This document shows, in pieces, positions 8,885-17,541 of a DNA stretch of 64,000 bases (the stretch's first letter is position 1; every line of letters starts with the position of its first letter). A program made the translations under genes and the position numbers. Below the pieces are notes generated by a model. The model was not told the origin of the DNA and did not search any database. It saw nothing but the letters and a program-made list of their open reading frames with translations. This stretch comes from Devosia sp. RR2S18 (GTDB lineage: Bacteria > Pseudomonadota > Alphaproteobacteria > Rhizobiales > Devosiaceae): NCBI RefSeq assembly GCF_030177755.1, contig NZ_CP126539.1:1884001-1948000 (forward strand), given 5' to 3'.

Positions 8885-9562
8885 CTACGCTTGCACGAAG
8901 GGGCGGATGGACGCGGACATCGTTGCTGGAGTGTCTCCAGTGACAATCGCACCTAGCAGAGGCGCGGCTACGCCAATTTGCTGTAGCCGCCGACCATCCT
9001 CGGGAGTGAGCATCAATTGGCTTGGTACGATCACGGGAACGTCCACCGCTCGGACGATCTCTTGATAGCGGGACAGGTCGGCGTCCGTCATGGCCGAACG
9101 GTAGCGCGTGAACGGGCTAATAGAGGCCTCAAGAATGCAGCCTGGAAGTGACGCTAGCTTCTTGGCGTCTTTGGGAGTGCTGGCGTCCGACAGAGCCGGC
9201 ATGGGTCGCAGCTTTGATTGGAGAAGATGTGGCTGCAGATGGTCGGCGTAGACATTGAACCCCTCGAAGCCCAGATTATGGAGCGCATCCATCTCCTCGG
9301 CAGTGGGGACGGTTTCCTGTCCCGCCATCACGAGGAGGGGGCAGCCGAGCTTTGCCAGCTGCCCGAAGAACGGGCGCTCTTCAGCAAAACTGCCGAAGGT
9401 GGTGCCCGTAGCGCGGTGATAAGCATTCAGATGTGTTTTTAGAGCATATGCACCTGCATCGAGCGCCGCCTTGGCGAGATCGAGATCGTGCCGTGCGAGC
9501 GATACGATGACCGGAAATGTGCCATCGGTAAGCGCCCGGTAAAGCGGGGTCTCTGGATACAT
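8885..9562 (-). CDS. Unknown protein, TIM-barrel-like, last gene of the sugar ABC operon
   Basis: I do not recognise a named family for these 225 residues. The pattern of short hydrophobic strands followed by helices (FPVIVSLARHD, AYALKTHLNAY, CPLLVMAG, FNVYADH, CILEASISPF, VPVIVPSQLM, PLLGAIVTGD) suggests a TIM barrel such as an aldolase or epimerase. The final GAIVTGDTP could be a phosphate-binding loop. Its start codon shares one base with the end of the ABC ATPase gene, so it is part of that operon and probably acts on the imported compound. Confidence 0.7.
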   Translation of the reverse strand: MYPETPLYRALTDGTFPVIVSLARHDLDLAKAALDAGAYALKTHLNAYHRATGTTFGSFAEERPFFGQLAKLGCPLLVMAGQETVPTAEEMDALHNLGFEGFNVYADHLQPHLLQSKLRPMPALSDASTPKDAKKLASLPGCILEASISPFTRYRSAMTDADLSRYQEIVRAVDVPVIVPSQLMLTPEDGRRLQQIGVAAPLLGAIVTGDTPATMSASIRPFVQA

Positions 9563-10608
9563 TAGTTAATCCTCTGTCCGTCGGCCGCATCAAAGAGGTG
9601 GATGGTGCTAAGCTCAGGCATGATGTTGATGGTCTCCCCGGGCCGAGCGGTGAGCCGCTCGCGGAAAACGCCGATCATGGTATGCTCGCCCAGCGTCATG
9701 GTCACCTGGGTTTCCGAACCCATGGGTTCCACAAGGCGAACAGTCGCTGGTAACCCCTCGGGCACAAGAAGGATGTGCTCGGGTCTGATGCCGTAATTGG
9801 CGGGTCCGGTAGAATTGATGTTGCCGGGCAGCGGCAGGGTGGCACCTCCAACCTTGAAAGCTCCACCTTCTACGGTGCCGGCAAGTATGTTCATCGCTGG
9901 CGAGCCGATGAAGCCGGCGACAAAGAGATTGGCGGGGCGATCATAGAGGTCGAGCGGTGTACCGATCTGCTCGACCTTACCGGCATGCATCACCACGATG
10001 CGGTCGGCCATAGTCATCGCTTCGATCTGGTCGTGAGTGACGTAGACAGTAGTCACGCCAAGCCTCTGATGGAGCGCCTTTATCTCCCCGCGCATCACGA
10101 CCCGAAGCTTGGCATCCAGGTTCGAAAGCGGTTCATCAAACAGGAATACTTGTGGATTGCGGACGATCGCGCGGCCCATGGCGACGCGCTGGCGCTGCCC
10201 GCCAGAGAGCTGACGCGGATAGCGGTCTAGCAGAGGCTTGAGCCCCAGGATGTCGGCAGCCCAATTCACCCTCTCTGCGATCTCGGCCTTGGAGCCGCCT
10301 CGGTGCTCCAGGGAAAAACCCATGTTGGTCGCCACGGTCATGTGCGGATAGAGCGCATAGTTCTGGAACACCATGGCGATGTCCCGGTCCTTTGGCTCGA
10401 GCTCGTTGACCACACGGCCGCCGATCGAGATGTCCCCGGCGGAGATTGTTTCCAGACCGGCAATCATGCGGAGGAGCGTGGACTTGCCGCAGCCAGAGGG
10501 TCCGACCAGCACGATGAACTCCCCATCAGCGATGTCCACGTCGATTCCATGAAGCACATCGGTGGCGCCATAGCTCTTGCGGACGGAAGATAAAGTAACA
10601 GGGGCCAT
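9562..10608 (-). CDS. Sugar ABC transporter ATP-binding protein (UgpC/MalK type)
   Basis: Energises import of a carbohydrate or related solute. It is 348 aa with Walker A GPSGCGKST near residues 37-45, LSGGQRQRVAMGRA signature near 134-147, Walker B VFLFDEPLSNLDAKLR and an H-loop YVTHDQIEAM. A C-terminal TOBE/MalK-type regulatory region follows (NYGIRPEHI, GSETQVTMTLGEH). It lies between the inner permease gene (3-bp gap upstream) and the barrel-like gene. The substrate is not evident. Confidence 0.93.
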   Translation of the reverse strand: MAPVTLSSVRKSYGATDVLHGIDVDIADGEFIVLVGPSGCGKSTLLRMIAGLETISAGDISIGGRVVNELEPKDRDIAMVFQNYALYPHMTVATNMGFSLEHRGGSKAEIAERVNWAADILGLKPLLDRYPRQLSGGQRQRVAMGRAIVRNPQVFLFDEPLSNLDAKLRVVMRGEIKALHQRLGVTTVYVTHDQIEAMTMADRIVVMHAGKVEQIGTPLDLYDRPANLFVAGFIGSPAMNILAGTVEGGAFKVGGATLPLPGNINSTGPANYGIRPEHILLVPEGLPATVRLVEPMGSETQVTMTLGEHTMIGVFRERLTARPGETINIMPELSTIHLFDAADGQRIN

Positions 10609-10611
10609 GAT

Positions 10612-11454
10612 TCAGCCTTTCAGACCGGTATGGGCTAGGCCTTCGACAAACTGCTTCTGCGCCACGATGAAGACCAGAAGGACGGGGATGGCAGTCATGG
10701 TGGCAGCGGCCAGCTGGATGTTCCACATGGCGCCGCCGTATGCATCGGTGAACTGGGTCAGGGCCTGCGGCAGGGTAAACATCTGCGTGGAGGACAAAAA
10801 GACGATCGGCTCGAGATAGAGATTCCATGAGTGAAGGAAGGTGAAAATCGCCACCGCACCCAGAGCGGGTTTGGCCAGGGGGAGAGCGATGGTCCAGAAG
10901 ATCTTGAAGCGGCCCAGCCCATCCACCCGCGCGGCTTCCTCCAGTTCGACCGGTAGCGCGATGAAGAACTGGCGCATGACAAAAGTGGCGAAGACCGAAG
11001 GCGCACCGAAGATCGGCACCAGAATGAGCGGCCAATGCGTGTTGATCATGTCCCAGCTCAGAAACAGCTGAAACAGGGGCACGATCGTGACTTCCGAGGG
11101 TATCAGCAAACCCATCAGCACGATCATGAAGATGGTGTTGCTGAAGGGAAAGCGGATGCGGGCAAAAGCATACCCCGCCATGGAGGACACCAGCATCGTG
11201 CCGATTGTCACGATGGCCGCGATGTAGGCCGAGTTCCAATACTGGCGAGCGAAAGGCTGTAACTCGAACACCTGCTGGTAGGTCGACCAGTCGAAGCGGC
11301 GGGGCCAGAGGTCGGGTGGGAAGGCGAAGATGTCGCTGATCGGCTTGACCGATGAGGTCACCATCCACCACGTCGGGAAAACGAACGGGATCAGTAGCAC
11401 GCACATGAGGCCATAAAGTGCGACCTTGGCGCGAGGGGAGAGATCAGTTTTCAT
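10612..11454 (-). CDS. Carbohydrate ABC transporter permease (MalG-like)
   Basis: Inner-membrane permease with six predicted membrane segments. It carries the EAA motif typical of the family (EEAARVDGLGRFKIFWTIALP, about residues 192-212). The N-terminus has the short first helix VALYGLMCVLLIPFVFPTWW. Its 5' end overlaps the 3' end of the other permease gene by 11 bp. It pairs with that gene as the second transmembrane half of the importer. Confidence 0.92.
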   Translation of the reverse strand: MKTDLSPRAKVALYGLMCVLLIPFVFPTWWMVTSSVKPISDIFAFPPDLWPRRFDWSTYQQVFELQPFARQYWNSAYIAAIVTIGTMLVSSMAGYAFARIRFPFSNTIFMIVLMGLLIPSEVTIVPLFQLFLSWDMINTHWPLILVPIFGAPSVFATFVMRQFFIALPVELEEAARVDGLGRFKIFWTIALPLAKPALGAVAIFTFLHSWNLYLEPIVFLSSTQMFTLPQALTQFTDAYGGAMWNIQLAAATMTAIPVLLVFIVAQKQFVEGLAHTGLKG

Positions 11455-12412
11455 AGAAGACGATCCGCTTGCGCATCTGCCACTGAATGAAGGTGAGCAC
11501 GGCGACGATGGCGAACAGCAGAATGGAAAGAGTCGAACCGTAGCCGAAGAAGTTGAATTGGAAGGCCTGCTGGTAAAGGTAGTAGACCAGCACGGTTGTA
11601 GAGACCCCGGGGCCGCCTTTGGTCAGGATTGCGATTTGCGCGAAGACCTGCAGCGAACCTACGATGGTGATGATCGAGGTCAGCAAAATGGTGGGTGAGA
11701 TCATCGGCAGGGTGATACGGCGGAACTGTTTGAACCGTCCTGCGCCGTCCACCCGGGCGGCCTCATAGAGTTCCTTTGGTACGCCCTGCAGGGCCGCCAG
11801 GAACAGGATCATGTTCAATCCAACGTTCTTGAAAACCTGCACGACGATGACCGAGATCATCGCAGTGGACGGGGTTCGCAGCCAGTTCGGTCCTTCGACC
11901 CCGATCATCGCTAGCATGCCGTTGATCCCCCCATTGGCCTGCAGCAGAAAGCTCCAGACAATCGTCCAGGCAACCAGTGAGACCACAACCGGCGAGAAAA
12001 AGAGCGTGCGGAAGATGACCATGCCCTTGAGCTTCTGGTCGAGCAGAACGGCGAGCAGCAGTGCCAGGCTCATATTCAGCACCACCAGACCCGCGGAGAA
12101 CACCGCCGAGGCCCACAGCACCTGCGGCAGATTGGGGTCGCGCAGCAGCATCTGGTAGTTGGCGTCACCCACGAAGGTGAAGGTGTTGGCCAGTACGTTC
12201 CACTCGTGCAGCGAATAGTAGAACACCAAGCCAAGTGGCAGCAGGACGAAGATACTGATGCCGACGAGTTGGGGAGCGATGAAGGCGTAGCCTGATGCAG
12301 CATCACGGCGGGCCATGGTCCAGAACGCAGGCTTTCGGGGAGTGGTATCCGCTGCGAGGCGCATGTGCATGGAAGTTCTCGTGTGAGGAGGTGGGAGCCG
12401 CTTTTGCAGCAC
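11444..12412 (-). CDS. Carbohydrate ABC transporter permease (MalF-like)
   Basis: First permease of the sugar importer, 322 aa. A membrane helix near 38-60 (FIAPQLVGISIFVLLPLGLVF) follows a charged N-terminus, with five more helices and the cytoplasmic EAA loop (YEAARVDGAGRFKQFRRITLP, about 219-239). The gap to the binding-protein gene upstream is only 15 bp. The annotated first ATG is plausible, but an internal ATG nearer the first helix cannot be excluded. Confidence 0.92.
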   Translation of the reverse strand: MLQKRLPPPHTRTSMHMRLAADTTPRKPAFWTMARRDAASGYAFIAPQLVGISIFVLLPLGLVFYYSLHEWNVLANTFTFVGDANYQMLLRDPNLPQVLWASAVFSAGLVVLNMSLALLLAVLLDQKLKGMVIFRTLFFSPVVVSLVAWTIVWSFLLQANGGINGMLAMIGVEGPNWLRTPSTAMISVIVVQVFKNVGLNMILFLAALQGVPKELYEAARVDGAGRFKQFRRITLPMISPTILLTSIITIVGSLQVFAQIAILTKGGPGVSTTVLVYYLYQQAFQFNFFGYGSTLSILLFAIVAVLTFIQWQMRKRIVFYEN

Positions 12413-12427
12413 CCACCGAAACTGCGA

Positions 12428-13702
12428 CTAGCGTGACAGCAGCGGAGACAAGCTGCTGCAGACCGACTGCAACACCGCCGGAACATCGGCATCCTCAACC
12501 CAGAGGGCGTCGAGACCGGCCCGAACCGTCTGCTGGATCTGGGCGAAGTTGGTGTGGCCCGGGAGCACCTGGCCATTCGCAATGCCGTCGATCACCACCG
12601 CTTCAAGTTGTTCTGGCGAGAGTAGCGGGTTGGTTGTTGCCAGAGTGTCGGCGTTGAGAAGGCTTGCACGTGCCGGGGGGAAGAACTGCGCCAGCTTCTG
12701 GCTGTTCTCCGGATTGGTCATGTAGGCAAGAAAGTCCACTGCCGTTTCGACATTTTCGCCTGCTGCGAATGCCCCAACACCGGCTTGGCCGACCACCGCA
12801 TACTCACCCGCCGGTCCCTTGGGAAGCGGCACCAGATCCCAGTCAAACGGATCTTCTTGCGGCAGGAGCGAAGCTCGTGAGATCTGGGTAATGGTCATCG
12901 CAGCATCGCCAGCAAAGAAGTCGACGCTCTCGCCTGGGCCGGGCATGGCGCCTTCTGCAAAGATGGCTTGGTGAATGCGGGTCATCGCATCCACCATCGC
13001 CGGCTCGGCAAAAGTGCAAGTCCGACCGTCATCGCTCCAGGGCGCTGCGCCCCAGCCCCGCCAGATGGAGGCGAGGTTTTGCCAAACCTGGTAGTTGAAG
13101 TCGCGAACCACCAAACCATCGGCTTCAGTGCCGCTGGCGACCTGGGCCGCGACGTCAAAGGCATTTTCCCAAGTCCACTCTCCGGCCTCGATTAATTCTG
13201 CCGGTGTACGGGCACCTGCTTCTGTGATCAGGTCGTTGTTGGCGAAGATGGCAAAGGGAGACGTGGAAAAGGGATAGGCGTAAAGCTCGCCATCGCGCCG
13301 CCAAAGCGCTGTAGCCTGCTCGGTAACGTCATCGAGTTCATATCCCTCGGTGGTGCTGAAAGCTTCGCTGAGCGGGGCAAGCGCTCCGGAGTTGACGAAA
13401 TCGGCTGCGGTAGTCTCCAGAACCCATGCCAGGTCTGGTGGATTGCCACCGGCGATCTGCGTCGTCAGCGTCGTTGTGTAGTTTTCGAAGGGCAGGGGCT
13501 CGAAAGTGACCGTCACGTTGGGATGGGTCTCCTGGAACCCCGCAGCGATCTCGTTGAACATGGCCAGGTGCGCTTCGTTTGCGCTCCAGATGGTCATTCG
13601 CAGGTTGACCGCATCCTGGGCCCAAGCCACGCCACTTGCGGCGAGTGGCACGAGTATACCGGCAACAGCTGCCGTGGCTTTCAGTTGAGCAATTCGGGAC
13701 AT
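12428..13702 (-). CDS. Extracellular solute-binding protein of a sugar ABC transporter
   Basis: Periplasmic receptor of the importer, 424 aa. A Sec signal peptide with cleavage after SGVAWA near residue 28 is visible. The mature part begins with the family pattern LRMTIWSANEAHLAMFNEIAAGFQETHPNV, containing the usual strand-helix start of group 1 binding proteins, and has a late AVDFLAYMTNPENSQKL. Ligand is unknown; the adjoining FAD oxidoreductase and barrel-like gene suggest an uncommon sugar or polyol. It is preceded by the regulator and oxidoreductase genes in the same direction. Confidence 0.92.
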   Translation of the reverse strand: MSRIAQLKATAAVAGILVPLAASGVAWAQDAVNLRMTIWSANEAHLAMFNEIAAGFQETHPNVTVTFEPLPFENYTTTLTTQIAGGNPPDLAWVLETTAADFVNSGALAPLSEAFSTTEGYELDDVTEQATALWRRDGELYAYPFSTSPFAIFANNDLITEAGARTPAELIEAGEWTWENAFDVAAQVASGTEADGLVVRDFNYQVWQNLASIWRGWGAAPWSDDGRTCTFAEPAMVDAMTRIHQAIFAEGAMPGPGESVDFFAGDAAMTITQISRASLLPQEDPFDWDLVPLPKGPAGEYAVVGQAGVGAFAAGENVETAVDFLAYMTNPENSQKLAQFFPPARASLLNADTLATTNPLLSPEQLEAVVIDGIANGQVLPGHTNFAQIQQTVRAGLDALWVEDADVPAVLQSVCSSLSPLLSR

Positions 13703-13728
13703 CTATTCCTCCTGTAAGTGTCCGTCGG

Positions 13729-15342
13729 TCAGTAGCCCCGCACGTCCGGCCAGCGTATCTCGATACCTTCGCGATAGAGCTGTGCCTGAAAATCCTGGAG
13801 CTGCTGTTCGTCAGCCTGAACCTGATGGGGGCTTAGGCCTTTGTTGAGGCAATGGGCGGCGAGTAGTCCGGCCACTTCGCCCACATTCCACTCCACCGGA
13901 TGCAGGCGGTAACAGCCATTAGTGATGTGGGTGGTGCCCATGTTCTTGCCACCGGCAAGCAGGTTTTTCACCCGGCGTGGCAACAGCGAACCCAAAGGGA
14001 TTTCGAAGGGAGCGGACTCGACGTCGACATAGTTGTCGCCACCGGTAGAAGGGTGCAGGTCGATCCGGTACATGCCGATGCCAACGCTGTCGCGATAGCT
14101 CTTGGAGAGATTGTTTCCATGCACCGCCATGGAAACATCCTGCTCAACGATGCGCGTCACAGGCAGGATGCGGCGGCTTTCCCGGATATAGGGTGCCATG
14201 GCCAAGCCGTGCCTGGTGCCAGTGACGTCCCCACGTAGTCTCAATCCGGGGAACCCCTGACCACCATCGAGGCGCGGGGCTTCGGTTTGCAACCAGTAGA
14301 AGACGGAATAGGACAGCTCGGCAGCTGCCTTGAGATGCCGCGCCTTTTCCTCTTCCGAGACATCGATGATCGACCCGAGCATGTAATCGATCATCGGCCA
14401 GTTCACGAGGCAGATGTCGGACTGGTAAGTGCCGGGAAGGAAGTTGCGGCGGGCTGCGATCCGACGGAACGTCCAGAGATTACCATCGCCTGGGTTGCGC
14501 CGCTGGTCGGCATCGACCAGAAGCGGATCGTCGTCCGGGTTGGGCGTGAAGCTGCGCTCCGTGATTTCCAGCGTGCGCGGATGTGGGGCCTTGAAACCGA
14601 GTAGCGGGCCGCCCCAGAAATCGGGCTGATACTGCCGCCAAAACTCGTAATTGGCCGGCTTGTCGATCACCTGATTGCCATCGACATGATCGATAGCAAA
14701 GCAGACCGATACTGCCTGGACGTTGTCCGGTTGCGCCTCCACCGGCGCACTTGGCTCTCCGGTGTCGGACTGCGCCTCGAACCCTTTGGCATACTCGGTC
14801 CCTGTTAGGGGTAGTAGGTCGCCGAGTTCGGTAGCGTCGATCACGTACGGCGCCGAGCATTCAACTTCGTCGCCGCTGTCGCGATGGCGCAAGGTGATCG
14901 AACGGACGGAATCTCCGTCTACATCTGCAGCTACAGGATGGTAGGGCTGCAGCACCGTCAACTGCCCACCACCTCGCCAGGGAACGAGCATCGCCTCCAG
15001 CACTGCCAGACCCGCTCGAGGCTCGGCGCACAAGCGGCTGACCCAGCCGGCGCCGGGATTGAGGTCGCCCCACGCCCGGCTTTCTGCCGTCAGTGGATAA
15101 TGGTCACGGTAGTACTGGCGAATGCCGTTGCGAAGTTGGCGATAGGAACGCGTTACGCCAAACTGTTCGACCCAAGAATGCTCATCGGGTGGCACGGCCT
15201 GGCTGGTAAGCTGACCGCCAATCCAGTCGAATTCTTCACTCATGATGACGGTGCGTCCTGAGCGGAGTGCACCCAAGGCTGCCGCGACGCCACCGAGTCC
15301 GCCGCCAACAATGAGGATATCTGCGTGAAGCTCTTTGGTCAT
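13729..15342 (-). CDS. FAD-dependent oxidoreductase (FAD_oxidored family)
   Basis: Flavoprotein of 537 aa likely acting on the substrate imported by the neighbouring transporter. The dinucleotide-binding glycine motif GGGLGG is at 13-18. The C-terminal flavin-contact block has LLAGGKNMGTTHITNG and RLHPVEWNVGEVAG. The family is often found beside sugar ABC operons, but its reaction is not generally known. The start overlaps the end of the LacI regulator gene by 4 bp (ATGA), indicating one transcript. A 56-bp stretch of this gene (14998-15053) recurs in inverted orientation at 19629-19684. Confidence 0.88.
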   Translation of the reverse strand: MTKELHADILIVGGGLGGVAAALGALRSGRTVIMSEEFDWIGGQLTSQAVPPDEHSWVEQFGVTRSYRQLRNGIRQYYRDHYPLTAESRAWGDLNPGAGWVSRLCAEPRAGLAVLEAMLVPWRGGGQLTVLQPYHPVAADVDGDSVRSITLRHRDSGDEVECSAPYVIDATELGDLLPLTGTEYAKGFEAQSDTGEPSAPVEAQPDNVQAVSVCFAIDHVDGNQVIDKPANYEFWRQYQPDFWGGPLLGFKAPHPRTLEITERSFTPNPDDDPLLVDADQRRNPGDGNLWTFRRIAARRNFLPGTYQSDICLVNWPMIDYMLGSIIDVSEEEKARHLKAAAELSYSVFYWLQTEAPRLDGGQGFPGLRLRGDVTGTRHGLAMAPYIRESRRILPVTRIVEQDVSMAVHGNNLSKSYRDSVGIGMYRIDLHPSTGGDNYVDVESAPFEIPLGSLLPRRVKNLLAGGKNMGTTHITNGCYRLHPVEWNVGEVAGLLAAHCLNKGLSPHQVQADEQQLQDFQAQLYREGIEIRWPDVRGY

Positions 15343-16373
15343 GTGTTCCGAATAGTTTGAGTAGAAGCGGGCCCGAGGGTGTCGCCCTCAAGCAGTTCGC
15401 AGGCGAGAAGCACCTGTTCGACTGGCGCGTTGTTTTCCACGCGCCGCACCAGCATTTCGGTGGCGGCGTGGCCCATGGCCTCGCGCGGTATTCCAAAGGA
15501 TGTGAATTTTCGCCCAGGCTCCTCGGCCCGGATGTGATTGCCGAGAACGACAAGGGAAAGATCGCGCGGAATCTGCACATCGCGCTCTCGCGCCGCCGCT
15601 TCGAAGTTTATGGCGTCTGCCAGCTCGGTGAAGAACACGCAGCTAGTTCTTGCCCCCATGACGGCGTCGAGCAGCGGAGCAGGGGGCTCTCCAACAGCGA
15701 AGCTGGTGAAAACTAGCTCTGCTGGTGCAAGTGCGGATGAGAACCCAGTCCAGCGATCCAGCGTCGATTCGGCACCTTCATTCAGGCCCACATAGGCAAT
15801 GCGGCGATGGCCCAGAGCCTTTGCCTGGTCGACCAGAGCTGCCGTTGCTGGGATGTAGTCACCGCCGACATAGGGTACCGGTCCCCCGGCATCGTCGCGG
15901 CGACCCACCGCAACAAAGGGGAAGTCGCCCCCGACAAGCCGAGCCAGTTCTTCCCGGTCGAACTGTCTTCCAAGCACAATGCAGCCGTCAGCGAGACGTA
16001 GCCGCACGTTTTCGCCAAAAATTCGGCGCTTCACACCGGCTCCTGTCAGCAGCAGCAGGTCGTAGCCCAGCTTCTGCGCGCCCTCTTCAATGCCGAGAAG
16101 GAAAGGGGTGAAGAAGTCAGCTTGTGCTGAGGGGAAAGCGGGCTCGTAGGTGAAAACGCCCAGGATCCGGTTGAGGCCCTTGACCATTCGCCGCGCCACT
16201 GGGTCTGCAACGTATCCCGTTTCACGGATTACCTTCTGCACCCGCTCCCGCGTGTCAGCGGGGATTCGGCGAGCATCACTCGGCGTGCCATTCAGCACCA
16301 ATGAAACCGTCGCCTGACTCACTCCTGCCAGACGAGCAATGTCGCGCTGTGTGAGGCGTTTGACGGCAGACAG
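15339..16373 (-). CDS. LacI-family transcriptional regulator of the sugar operon
   Basis: DNA-binding repressor sensing a sugar through a periplasmic-binding-protein-like domain. The helix-turn-helix reads RLTQRDIARLAGVSQATVSLVLNG. Part of it lies upstream of the first GTG at 16322, so that GTG cannot be the real start. The likeliest start is a CTG at 16371-16373, preceded by CAGGAG at a 7-base spacing; it restores the full helix-turn-helix. The effector domain follows from about residue 75. It is the first gene of the operon and probably binds the tandem repeats at 16402-16430. The start codon is the uncertain part. Confidence 0.85.
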   Translation of the reverse strand: MSAVKRLTQRDIARLAGVSQATVSLVLNGTPSDARRIPADTRERVQKVIRETGYVADPVARRMVKGLNRILGVFTYEPAFPSAQADFFTPFLLGIEEGAQKLGYDLLLLTGAGVKRRIFGENVRLRLADGCIVLGRQFDREELARLVGGDFPFVAVGRRDDAGGPVPYVGGDYIPATAALVDQAKALGHRRIAYVGLNEGAESTLDRWTGFSSALAPAELVFTSFAVGEPPAPLLDAVMGARTSCVFFTELADAINFEAAARERDVQIPRDLSLVVLGNHIRAEEPGRKFTSFGIPREAMGHAATEMLVRRVENNAPVEQVLLACELLEGDTLGPASTQTIRNT

Positions 16374-16401
16374 GTTGGCTCTCCTGAAGCGGACCTTGCT
16401 T

Positions 16402-16430
16402 ATTCGTATTAGCAGTTAATGCGTATTAGC
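16402..16430. promoter_or_regulatory. Tandem repeats, likely LacI-family operator and operon promoter region
   Basis: CGTATTAGC occurs at 16405-16413 and again at 16422-16430, a 17-bp period. Each copy sits in an AT-rich near-palindrome of the form TAATRCGNATTA. It lies about 30-60 bases upstream of the regulator start, where an autoregulatory operator is expected. Confidence 0.5.
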
Positions 16431-16681
16431 GCGATCATCGTTTGCGGTCAAGTGCGCTGAGTCCCTGGAACAGGGCGAGCGGGGGGAGCTGATCACCTAG
16501 CATCGCGCAGAGAATTTCCATCCGTTCTAGGACTTCGGGGATCGCGCATGCGGCTCTTGCAAGGAAGTGTGCGTTACTTCCCCGCCTTCAACTGAAACCG
16601 AAGTCCAGACGGATTGACCCGCATCAAGGAAGCTAGCCAGACGGGGCCGTATCTTGCATCAAATCGTCATGGAGAGCATCG

Positions 16682-17527
16682 ATGATCTGGAAGATAGCCG
16701 TCCTCTTTTTGGTTCTGCTGATCGTCGTTGGTGCCTACCTGTTCGTCTCCTATCGGCAGGCCATTGGCGAAGCGGAACGAGCCTGGAGTTCTATAGAGCA
16801 GGGCGCTCTTCCGGGGGATCGGATCTTTGATCCGAATATGGTGCAGGGTCTGCCGGAGACTGCCCGGCGCTACTTCATCCACGCTATTGCTCCGGGAACG
16901 CCGCTCAAGACCACCGTCGAGCTTGAGATGCGAGGTACCTTTCTGCTGGGTGACAGAGCGAAGTTCCAGACCTATGAGATGGAAGCCAGGCAGATCCTGG
17001 CTCCCCCTGATCAGTTCGTCTGGATTCAATCCCTACGGTCCGGTCCAATGCACATCACTGGATCCGACGCTCTTTTTGACGGAGAGGCCTGGACGCGTTT
17101 CTGGATCAACAGCTTGATACCGGTTGCAAATAACCCATCCTCTCCGGATCTGGTCCGGTCAGCTCAGTTCCGCTCGGCTGTCGAGGGCGTCTGGGCACCA
17201 GCCGCCCTCCTTCCCGGAGAAGACATCGTTTGGAGCCAGCCCGGCGAAAACCTGGCACGCGTGACGATAACCTCCGGAGCCGCCCCCGTTGTGCTCGACC
17301 TGAAGTTGAACGAAGCGGGAGCAGTTACCGAAGTGGTTGGCCAGAGGTGGAGCAACGCCAATGCAGAGAGCATATTTCAGCTGCAGCCGTTCGGCGGAAC
17401 GGTCGAAAGCGAGGCCACTTTCGATGGTTACACCATCCCCGCCATACTGAAGGTCGGCAATCATTTCGGGACCGACGAGTACCTGCCGTTCTTCCAGGCG
17501 GAGATTGTCAGCGCTCGGTATCGCTGA
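16682..17527 (+). CDS. DUF6544-like membrane-anchored protein
   Basis: 281 aa with one N-terminal membrane helix (IAVLFLVLLIVVGAYLFVSY). A soluble domain follows with the LPETARRYFIHAI motif that I associate with DUF6544/DUF6920 proteins. Later parts (GEAWTRFWINSLIPV, WAPAALLPGEDIVW, TVESEATFDGYTIPAILKVG) resemble lipid-carrier-like beta folds in that group. Function is not known. ATG at 16682 is the only sensible start. It is convergent with the CadC-like regulator downstream (14-bp gap). Confidence 0.8.
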   Translation: MIWKIAVLFLVLLIVVGAYLFVSYRQAIGEAERAWSSIEQGALPGDRIFDPNMVQGLPETARRYFIHAIAPGTPLKTTVELEMRGTFLLGDRAKFQTYEMEARQILAPPDQFVWIQSLRSGPMHITGSDALFDGEAWTRFWINSLIPVANNPSSPDLVRSAQFRSAVEGVWAPAALLPGEDIVWSQPGENLARVTITSGAAPVVLDLKLNEAGAVTEVVGQRWSNANAESIFQLQPFGGTVESEATFDGYTIPAILKVGNHFGTDEYLPFFQAEIVSARYR

Positions 17528-17541
17528 CCGCGAAGCGTCAT

